Below are positions 9,353 to 16,867 of a DNA stretch of 64,000 bases, piece after piece. Location of the stretch: positions 372,001-436,000 of the forward strand of contig CBDAQB010000001.1 of assembly GCA_965198825.1 (NCBI GenBank), written 5' to 3'. The notes under the pieces are model-generated. The model ran no database searches, was not told the DNA's origin, and worked only from the letters and a program-made list of their open reading frames with translations. This stretch comes from BOG-908 sp965198825 (GTDB taxonomy: Bacteria; Pseudomonadota; Alphaproteobacteria; Acetobacterales; Acetobacteraceae). A program made the translations under genes and the position numbers. How positions within the stretch are numbered: the stretch's first letter is position 1; every line of letters begins with the position of its first letter.

Positions 9353-12016
9353 TCACCTGTTCTGAAGTCCGAGCTGCTGAGCGACCTTAAACCTGCCTGT
9401 TTTCAGCAGGCTTGACAGCTCCGCTCCTGGCACTGGCCGGCTGAAGAAGTAACCTTGTCCCTGCGCGCATCCAAGGCGGCGGAGTAGTTCCAGCTGGGCC
9501 TCGTTCTCGATGCCTTCAGCCGTGACCTCAATGCCGAGGCTATGTCCGAGCGCGACGATGGCGGCCACAATCTTGTCGCCGCCGTCCGCGTCGGGGAGCC
9601 CTGTTATGAGCGACTTGTCCACCTTCAGGCTGTCGAAGCGGAACCGACGCAGGTAGGCCAGCGACGAATATCCCGCTCCGAAGTCATCCATGACCAGCCT
9701 AATCCCTAGGCGTCTCAAATGCTCGAGACTTGCCAGGTTGTTCTCCGATTCATGCAGAAGCAACGACTCCGTGACTTCCAATTCCAGTCGTTGTGCAGAC
9801 AAACCGGCCTGCAAGAGGGCCGTTGCGACCTGCGGGACGAGTTCCCCGGATGTGAACTGCATGACCGAGAGGTTCACCGCGATCCGAATAGCTTCTGGCC
9901 AGCTTGCAGCCTCTCTGCAAGCTTCCACCAAAGCCCATTGACCCAAGCGGCAAATCCAGCCGCTTTCCTCGGCGAGCGGGATGAACTCGTCCGGAGATAA
10001 CAGTCCCCGGCGAGGGTGTTGCCAGCGTAACAGCGCCTCACACGCCCTTACCTGGCCGCTCTCCAGATCGACAAGGGGTTGGTAGAACAGCCTCATCTGT
10101 TCACCGTCCAGTGCAGCACGAAAGCCTTTTCGGAGCTCCTGCCGGGCCTGGTATCGAACATCCATCTCAGCTTCGAAAAATCTGCAGACACCCCTGCCGC
10201 TCGCCTTCGCCCGACCGAGTGCTGCGTAGGCGTTTCGCTGTAGATGCTCGGGAAAACTTGCGTCGTCTGGAGCGACGGCAACGCCGATGCTGCACCCAAT
10301 TGCGATTTCGCCCCCGTCGATCGTGAAGGGTGCTTTGAGCACTTCCAAAATGGCGTTGGTAAGTCCTTTCGCCTCGGTGACGTCCTCGACCCTAGCCAGT
10401 AGCGCGAACTCGTCTCCGCCAGTTCGTCCGATCGTGTCGCTCTCGCGAACGCAATCGCGCAAGCGGCGTGCAACTTCGCCCAAAAGACGATCGCCAGCAC
10501 CGTGGCTAAGGCTGGCGTTCACCCCTTTAAATTCATCGAGGTCGACGCAGATCAGGGCGACCTTTGCTGTTGCATATGGCTTCTTCAAGCTCTCCGCGAG
10601 CTTGGCGTCGAATAGCCTTCGATTGGCAAGATCGGTCAGGCCGTCATGGTTTGCCATATGGAGCAATTGCCGCTCCCAGCTCTCGCGTTCCTCCTTCGCC
10701 AGCTTTGCGCCCGTCGTATCTTGTGCAAGACCGTAAGCTTTTATCGCGCGACCGTCAGCACCGAAGACTGCCCTCCCGGTTAGCCGCACCCAATGCACGC
10801 TTCCGTCTTTCCGAACGTTCCGCAAATCGACATCCATCTGGTAGTCGCCTGACAGAACTAAGCTCCTTTCCCGAGCGAGCACCTCCCGATCATCAGGATG
10901 AAGCGCTGCCTCCACGACGGAATAGTCCGTAAGTTCCATGCCTCGCTCGAAGCCAAACGCCTGCGCACAAAGGTCGGTCGCGTTTACAAAGCCTCGGACT
11001 GCGTCGTACTCCCAAGCCCCTAGACCGCCGACTTCCAAAGCGGATCGGAAGCGTTGCTCGCTTTCCCTCAAGGCTGTGTCCATGAGTTTGCGGTTGTGTA
11101 CGTCTTCGACGGTTCCATACCACCGAACAATCGACCCATCCCATCCGCGGCGTGCAGTCGCCCGACTCCTGAACCAGCGGTAACCTGCGCCGCGGGTTAG
11201 AAGGCGATACTCGACGTCGAGCGGTTCGCCGTTGGCAAGTGCGCCGTGCCAGACGTCAAGAGTCCCGGGCAGATCGTCTGGATGCAGAGCTTTTGTCCAT
11301 CCGTTGCCGCGCGCATCAAGGTGCGACATGCCCGTCAGCTCGAGCCAGCGCGGACTTGCATCCTCTACTGCCCCGTCCGGCAACGCTGTCCATGGGACTT
11401 GTGGGTTAAGGTTGACGGCGGTCCGGTAGTGCTCCTCGCTCGCGAGCAGTGCAGTGTCCCAGTCTTCGTATGACGAGAGGCGGGCGGCGGCGAGCGCCGC
11501 TAGCTCCATTAATCTCGAGGCTTGCTCCGGACGCAGCGATCCCGGCTGTGTGTCCATGACAGAGAGGGCGCCCAACGCCCGTCCTGCTGAGTCGACAACG
11601 GGCGCTCCTGCGTAAAAGCGCACTCCGGGTTCTCCAGTGACCAGCGGGATGGAGTCGAACCTGGCATCGAGCTTTGTATCCGGAACGATCATGATCTGGT
11701 CAGGGTCAAGGATTGCCTGTGAACAGAATGCTAGGTCGCGCGGAATGCTTAAACCGGCGGGGTAGCCGAACGCGGCCTTCGTCCACTCGCGCTCTGCATC
11801 GATGAGGTTCAGCCTAGCGATCGGCATGCCCAATTCTGTGGCTGCAACGCGCGTAAGATCGTCCAGATACGGATCTGGGATTGTGTCAAGGACGCCAAGT
11901 GAGCGAAGAGCCGCGACCCGATCGTGCTCGCGAGCAAGGATTGGCATAATGAGCGAACGGGCAAGGGCTTCCACCCAGATATTTTGGCCGGCCATGTTGG
12001 TTTTGTGCAGGGGCAT
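9353..12016 (-). CDS. GAF-PAS-PAS-GGDEF-EAL c-di-GMP enzyme (paralogue A)
   Basis: 887 residues. In order: GAF (about 45-185), two PAS domains with PAC tails (about 195-310 and 320-440), GGDEF (about 455-610) and EAL (about 625-875). The diguanylate cyclase site is intact (GRTGGDEFALL), and an RESD inhibitory I-site stands the expected five residues before it. The phosphodiesterase motifs are also present (EALLRW, NLS, ELEVTES, MDDFGAGYSSL, KVDKSLI, EGIE). The protein could therefore make and break cyclic di-GMP under control of its sensor domains. No transmembrane segment is visible. The paralogue at 16868-19501 has the same layout. No clear ribosome site precedes the ATG; an in-frame ATG seven codons in is an alternative. 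Confidence 0.92.
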   Translation of the reverse strand: MPLHKTNMAGQNIWVEALARSLIMPILAREHDRVAALRSLGVLDTIPDPYLDDLTRVAATELGMPIARLNLIDAEREWTKAAFGYPAGLSIPRDLAFCSQAILDPDQIMIVPDTKLDARFDSIPLVTGEPGVRFYAGAPVVDSAGRALGALSVMDTQPGSLRPEQASRLMELAALAAARLSSYEDWDTALLASEEHYRTAVNLNPQVPWTALPDGAVEDASPRWLELTGMSHLDARGNGWTKALHPDDLPGTLDVWHGALANGEPLDVEYRLLTRGAGYRWFRSRATARRGWDGSIVRWYGTVEDVHNRKLMDTALRESEQRFRSALEVGGLGAWEYDAVRGFVNATDLCAQAFGFERGMELTDYSVVEAALHPDDREVLARERSLVLSGDYQMDVDLRNVRKDGSVHWVRLTGRAVFGADGRAIKAYGLAQDTTGAKLAKEERESWERQLLHMANHDGLTDLANRRLFDAKLAESLKKPYATAKVALICVDLDEFKGVNASLSHGAGDRLLGEVARRLRDCVRESDTIGRTGGDEFALLARVEDVTEAKGLTNAILEVLKAPFTIDGGEIAIGCSIGVAVAPDDASFPEHLQRNAYAALGRAKASGRGVCRFFEAEMDVRYQARQELRKGFRAALDGEQMRLFYQPLVDLESGQVRACEALLRWQHPRRGLLSPDEFIPLAEESGWICRLGQWALVEACREAASWPEAIRIAVNLSVMQFTSGELVPQVATALLQAGLSAQRLELEVTESLLLHESENNLASLEHLRRLGIRLVMDDFGAGYSSLAYLRRFRFDSLKVDKSLITGLPDADGGDKIVAAIVALGHSLGIEVTAEGIENEAQLELLRRLGCAQGQGYFFSRPVPGAELSSLLKTGRFKVAQQLGLQNR

Positions 12017-12173
12017 CGCTCGACTAACACTACTTCATCTAGGCTTCTAGTTATGAACCACCCTTAACGGGGGTTGTACAAGAAACTCGAGATGAAGCCG
12101 AGAAAGCCGTTCGACGGTAAGTTTATAGACATTCAGGGGTCGGAAAGTGACCGTTGCTGCTCGAAAGGATGCC

Positions 12174-12953
12174 CTACTCGTTAAGAGGACGAATGAGTAT
12201 CATCTCCGTTATTGCTCGTAGATGCGCGTAGCATGAGCAGGACGACTTCTCGAGAGCCTGTCTATTTAGAATACTTATCCGGGATCGCGCGTAGCCGATA
12301 ACACCATCCTCAGCCAATTTAAGCATCGCAATGGTGACGACGGGCCTTGCGGAAGCTAGCATGATGGATAAGAATTCTTGAGTTAATGGAAGTTCGGCTC
12401 CATCGGCGCGATCTGCGGCAGTTAGCAGCCAGCGCGCTAACCGTTCGGGCATTTTGTGCAAGCTGTTACAAACGCACGTTTGTGCCACCTGAGCCATGAA
12501 TGTCTCCAGGCTGCGGAAGAGCCGCCGGTGGAGAACTGGTGTTGTAGATAGACAGGTTAGCAGAGCATCGGACGACACCCGTATTGCATAGCCTGGCATC
12601 TGGACGTTGACCATGTCGAACGTGCAGGCATCGCGGCCGAGCAGTATTTGTAGCCCTGTCATGCCTTCATGACCGATCAGGCCAGTCTCTACCGATTGCT
12701 CTCGATCTGGGGTCTTGGCCATCACGGACGCAAAGCCGCTCTCGATGAAGAACACCTCCGAGATCTTCTGGCCAGGTTCGTGTAAGACTTGGCCGCCGAC
12801 GAGCCTCACTCGAAGCAGATGTGGCCGCAGTTTCGTCAACTCTGAAGCCGGAAGGCCGTGAAGCAGCTGATTTCTCAGGCGGCTATTACCTGTGTCTCCT
12901 TGGACTGCTCCCGCACCGACTCCAAAAGATCTCCCCTGCGAATCCGAGATCAT
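12174..12953 (-). CDS. Crp/Fnr family transcriptional regulator (paralogue 2)
   Basis: 259 residues with an N-terminal cNMP-binding-like barrel (GGQVLHEPGQKISEVFFIESG) and a C-terminal Crp-type winged helix (LPLTQEFLSIMLASARPVVTIAM). The shared cysteine features are CVCNSLH before the RLARWLL helix and SSCSCYAHLR near the C-terminus. The gene runs away from the DUF6894 and Crp/Fnr genes at 13191-14282, leaving an intergenic region of about 240 bases that could carry shared control sites. It lies upstream of the paralogue A c-di-GMP gene on the same strand, 157 bases away, so the two could be cotranscribed. Confidence 0.85.
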   Translation of the reverse strand: MISDSQGRSFGVGAGAVQGDTGNSRLRNQLLHGLPASELTKLRPHLLRVRLVGGQVLHEPGQKISEVFFIESGFASVMAKTPDREQSVETGLIGHEGMTGLQILLGRDACTFDMVNVQMPGYAIRVSSDALLTCLSTTPVLHRRLFRSLETFMAQVAQTCVCNSLHKMPERLARWLLTAADRADGAELPLTQEFLSIMLASARPVVTIAMLKLAEDGVIGYARSRISILNRQALEKSSCSCYAHLRAITEMILIRPLNE

Positions 12954-13190
12954 CCAGCGCTCCTAGAAGAGGCGAAGCTTCGCCCCTTGTTATCTCCCGG
13001 ATCGGGCAGGTGGATGAGTCTATGAACTGCGCAACGCACGGATGTATTGTAGGACACGCGCTGAACACTTCTAAGTGACCAGGTGTCCAGTTGGCGCTGC
13101 GGGGCATTTCCCGCGGCCATCGCAAAGGTTTTTTGCTTTTTTTGGCACCCCGAAGCTTATACTGTCCGACTGCCCCACGAAGGCGCAACA

Positions 13191-13453
13191 ATGCCGCTGC
13201 TTTTTTCGACATACACGTCGGAACGAGCACCCATCCTAACTTAGACGGAAGTATGTTCGACCACATAGAAGACGTCCGTCGGGAGGCGTTCCACATCATG
13301 AGCGAACTAGCGCGTGATCACTTACGATCCGGACGCGCGCAGGTCATTAAGGTGCTGGTGAGGGATGAGCACGGCCAGGAGCGCTGGGGATTGGTGATGT
13401 CGTTTGCCGAAACCGGCAGCCTCAGGAGCGAAGGCCGCCGGCCTTTGGTCTAA
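13191..13453 (+). pseudogene. DUF6894 small protein, frameshifted at its start
   Basis: The plus strand encodes FFDIHVGTS... followed by EDVRREAFHIMSELARD and VLVRDEHGQERWGLVMS, the pattern of the ~80-residue DUF6894 family (usually starting MPxYFF). The natural start, ATG CCG CTG at 13191, is one base out of frame with the rest because the T-run at 13201-13206 has six T; seven would restore M-P-L-L-F-F-D-I-H. The in-frame alternative is a TTG at 13091 with an unconvincing 33-residue extension. So this is either a true slippage mutation or a sequencing error. It stands 118 bases before a co-directional Crp/Fnr gene, an arrangement repeated at 53135-54347. Function of DUF6894 is unknown. Confidence 0.65.
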
Positions 13454-13571
13454 TAATGATACACCTTATCAACCTGTTTTTGTTGCTTATATGCTAGCAA
13501 TCGCGGCGTCCAAGCGGCAGGTTCGCGACTGAGAGTGGCCAATACTCCCGCCAGGCAGCGAGGAACGCACC

Positions 13572-14282
13572 ATGGCGGCCAACCCACAACGGGTTCAAAA
13601 TCGTCTTCTTGCTTCTCTGCCTGATCAAATCCTCATGGAACTCTCTCCGAAGTTAACGCTGATACTCCACGACGTGCGCCACACGATCTTTCACGAGGGC
13701 GCGACCATCGATTACGTTCTGTTTCCAACAACAGGCATGCTTTCGTTGGTCTCCACTCTGCAGAACGGTGTACAGGCGGAGGTCGGCGTAATCGGCCGCG
13801 AAGGCATGTTTGGTGCTGGCCTACTGGCCGAGGTGGAAACCACGTTCACGGAGGTCAACGTTCAGATGCCGTTGGCAGCATTTCGCATGTCTGCGCGGGA
13901 TTTCCGTCAGGCGACCGTGGGAGGCGAACCATTGAGGACACTCGTGCTTCGTTACAGCGAGGCACTTCATGCCCAAGTGGGTCAGACGGCAGCTTGCAAC
14001 TGCAACCATCAGCTGGAGCAACGTCTGTCCCGATGGCTGCTCATGGCGCATGACCGATCCGACACTGACGAATTACCACTTACGCAGGAGTTCATAGCGG
14101 TGATGCTGGGGGTGCATCGTCCGAGCGTCTCGGTCAGCGCCCGTATCCTACAGCGGGCAGGCCTGATTAAATACTCTCGAGACGGCAAGATCACGATCTT
14201 GGATCGTGCCGGTCTCGAATCCTCGGCTTGCGAGTGCTACGAGGCCGTGAGAAAAAGATATTCCACCCTGCTCGGCAATTAG
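13572..14282 (+). CDS. Crp/Fnr family transcriptional regulator (paralogue 3)
   Basis: 236 residues, starting ATG GCG GCC shortly after a GAGGAACG ribosome site. The cNMP-binding-like domain spans about 10-130 (TIFHEGATIDYVLFPTTG) and the winged helix about 150-215 (LPLTQEFIAVMLGVHRPSVSVSA). This member shows the fullest cysteine set: AACNCNH before RLSRWLLMAHD and SACECYEAVR near the C-terminus. It is the shortest and most typical of the four paralogues. It follows a frameshifted DUF6894 gene on the same strand, so the two may share a promoter. Confidence 0.88.
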   Translation: MAANPQRVQNRLLASLPDQILMELSPKLTLILHDVRHTIFHEGATIDYVLFPTTGMLSLVSTLQNGVQAEVGVIGREGMFGAGLLAEVETTFTEVNVQMPLAAFRMSARDFRQATVGGEPLRTLVLRYSEALHAQVGQTAACNCNHQLEQRLSRWLLMAHDRSDTDELPLTQEFIAVMLGVHRPSVSVSARILQRAGLIKYSRDGKITILDRAGLESSACECYEAVRKRYSTLLGN

Positions 14283-14731
14283 GTCGCTCTCTAACTTACG
14301 ATACAGCAAATGCAAGGGGAATGGCTGATCAATCCTGACTGTGGAACGTGCAGCTCTAAACAGCTGCTTCGACATTTCCGGATCAGATTGCCAGCTGAGT
14401 CATCAGACCGACGTGAAGCTACTCTTCTCATAAAATCGCGTGATCGCCGTGCTTTCGAGGCGATCTTGGCCGCACAGCGCCAACGTGCCTACCTAAAGCT
14501 GGCCCATCCCTGTCACCTAAATGGATAGACCTATCTTAACACCCTAGCCTCCGCCGTTGAGCGTCTGATGCTCGCGAGAATAAGACGCTTACACGCTTCT
14601 AGTGGTTCCACATGAGGCCATCGTTTGGGCACTTGCTTGTAAACAGTAAATTGCGAAAGACGTCGGCACGCGGAACCGAAATGAGAAACACCGCCGCAGA
14701 CACGGCTTTTAAATTTCGGTTCGTTTAAGGA
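14283..14731. other. Intergenic region between converging genes
   Basis: About 450 bases lie between the stop of the Crp/Fnr gene and the stop of the choice-of-anchor P-like gene. No frame with family features and no strong terminator hairpin was found. Confidence 0.4.
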
Positions 14732-16039
14732 TTAGGATGGCGAAGCTGTCGCGTCTGCATGAGCAACAAATATCTCGGCGCCCACGTCAAGGCCAAGGCT
14801 GTTGGCAAGTGTCACCTTAATATGGATTCCGTTCACCTGAACGCTGTTCGCGACGGCTGCCGGCTGCTCGTTTAGCACCACAATGCCGATGCCGGGCAAG
14901 GATACGATGGTGTTTGGCGCAACATTACTGGCAATAGCGACGCCGCCAACATTCAGATTTCCAAAGGATGAGCCGGATGAGGAAGGGGTGGAGATGCTTC
15001 CCGTGCGCGCCTCCTGAGCAACAGCGGTGATGGTATCAGCGGTGATAAGGCCACCCAACAGCGATACTTTCGCAACGCTGGCACTTGTCATCGCAATCGT
15101 TGTTCTCCCATTAGTCGTGCTCACGGCGCTTGTGGAGCCTGCACTGATTGAAAGCAGGCCGGGTGCGTCAACATCAGCAACCGAATTGGTGAGAACTTTC
15201 CCGGCTGTTCCGATGCACGAGGGAATTCCCGACTCTGATCCAGCGGAAGCTGCCTCATTGAGTAGAGCGCCAGCTTTGGCTGTAACACCAAGAATCTCGG
15301 CGAAGCCGCCTACGTTGGCTATTGGTTGGTCTCTCGCGAAGCCGGCGAAGGCCTCTCCAACGACCAGGGTTGTCCCTACAGGCAGCCCGAAACTGTTTGT
15401 TTCGGAAATCTGTATGCGGACCATTTCGACTTCGACGCCGGCGGCATCGCTGCCATAAGTGATTGCATTAACAAATCTGAGCGTCACGGAGCCGATGCCG
15501 GGTAACGCCAGGGTTGTGTTTGGCTTAACTGGCCCAATAACTTTCTTGCCCGCGATTACCAGATTGAGAAAGCTAGATCCGGCCTCTAAGGTGGACATGG
15601 CCGTTTGCGTTGCGGACACCTCCGCCGATGAGTGAATTGCGTCGGCCGTGATCAGCCCGCCCAGCAAGTTCACCTTTGCAATGTCGGAGGTTTGCTTCGT
15701 GTCCGCTGTTGTAGCAGTTTTCAGACCGTAGGACGTGCTGCGGTTCACACCTGCAGTCAGCACGGGGCCAAGGTTGAGCGCAGTTACTGTGGTGACTTGC
15801 CGGCGGCCATTGGTGCCACGGCATGGGCACGAGGCGACTGCCGCGTTTGAGAGATCGATGCCAAGCGGACCCGCCTGAACCTGCCCTGCGATCGATATAG
15901 CTTGCCCCATGAAGTAGCCGGGGATGAGGGCAGTTGCGGCGTGAGCGGAAGCGTAAGGCACCGACAAAGCCGCAATTCCGCCAAGACAGGCGCGAAATCG
16001 AAGGTAGTTGTGAGTTATGCAACGTGCAAACAAGGTCAT
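14732..16039 (-). CDS. Secreted choice-of-anchor P-like protein with internal duplication
   Basis: 435 residues. Residues 1-35 look like a signal peptide: basic start, hydrophobic core (ACLGGIAALSVPYASA) and an AHA-A cleavage site. The mature part contains two related halves. Each carries AKVxLLGGLITAD, a GSSFxNL segment, PNTxxxLPGIGxV and an NSxGLxVG motif near its end (about 118-240 and 315-425). This is the pattern of the choice-of-anchor P family, best known from actinobacterial surface proteins. No LPXTG, PEP-CTERM or transmembrane tail is visible, so the mode of anchoring is open. One cysteine cluster (SCPCRG) lies near residue 70. The gene faces the Crp/Fnr gene across a 450-base gap. 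Confidence 0.68.
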   Translation of the reverse strand: MTLFARCITHNYLRFRACLGGIAALSVPYASAHAATALIPGYFMGQAISIAGQVQAGPLGIDLSNAAVASCPCRGTNGRRQVTTVTALNLGPVLTAGVNRSTSYGLKTATTADTKQTSDIAKVNLLGGLITADAIHSSAEVSATQTAMSTLEAGSSFLNLVIAGKKVIGPVKPNTTLALPGIGSVTLRFVNAITYGSDAAGVEVEMVRIQISETNSFGLPVGTTLVVGEAFAGFARDQPIANVGGFAEILGVTAKAGALLNEAASAGSESGIPSCIGTAGKVLTNSVADVDAPGLLSISAGSTSAVSTTNGRTTIAMTSASVAKVSLLGGLITADTITAVAQEARTGSISTPSSSGSSFGNLNVGGVAIASNVAPNTIVSLPGIGIVVLNEQPAAVANSVQVNGIHIKVTLANSLGLDVGAEIFVAHADATASPS

Positions 16040-16867
16040 GCTCCACCTACGAAATTGGCACCTCTTCTACTTCTTATAATGCAACCCAAAGTTGCATAGA
16101 TATAGTTAATATGTTCGCTTCGGTACCATTGTTACGCGCGCCCAGTTAAATCCTTTAGACAGCCGGTGTAAGACGTGGTTGGTCCGAGGTGTCTGCGTTG
16201 GTAAGTCCGGCAATGCCACCAACGATCCTCGCCTTTCGCTTCCGCCAAACCGCCGGTGAGTGCGGCAGAGGCAGCGTTTCAAAGCAAGCGCCAGGCGCAA
16301 TGCTTCTTATCCGCTCACGTCGTCATCTCTAGACATTTCCGCTTGGGCCGCCTCCGTGTGAATGCAAGCGCTTACCGCGCGATATGTGCTCAAGCAAAAT
16401 TGGTGGTCAAGTGTGACGTCTTGAGCTGCATCAGACGAGAACTCACGTCTGCCGGCATCAATTCTTTTCCAAACTTTAGGGCTACCGTGATGACGTCTTG
16501 GCGGTATTGCTAGATACGTACGCTCTGCTCGAATTATGAACACTGGGTCCAGGCTGCACTCACGACTAGCTCGCATTTCGGCGGCGCCAACGTGAACTTC
16601 TTCGTTTGACGATTTCAAGCTCAACCCTCGTTCTGTCGAAAGCTACATCAATCAGGCATGCGCAACGTTCGCGCGCGTTCTCAAGCGGAGGGTTCAAGCG
16701 AGTGATGCAGGCACAAAGGCTGCTGCGGTGCTTTGACACGACAGTCGAACGTACGTTGTTGGACCCACCAGCACAAAAACGATCAATGTCATGAAACTGC
16801 AACCCGAGGTTGAGAGTATCCAAACAGCTGCTTCGCTGTGGCGATCGATCTTTTTGAGGGATTGGCC
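16040..16867. other. 830-base divergent intergenic region
   Basis: It separates the starts of two divergent genes, so promoters for both should lie here, but I could not assign them with confidence. Small frames on both strands show no family features. A GAGGG ribosome site (16856-16860) stands seven bases before the ATG at 16868. Confidence 0.4.

Noticed and set aside
13091..13190. TTG-started N-terminal extension of the DUF6894 gene
   Set aside because: The extension has no family similarity; the MPLLFF start one frame away, with one T missing, explains the data better.
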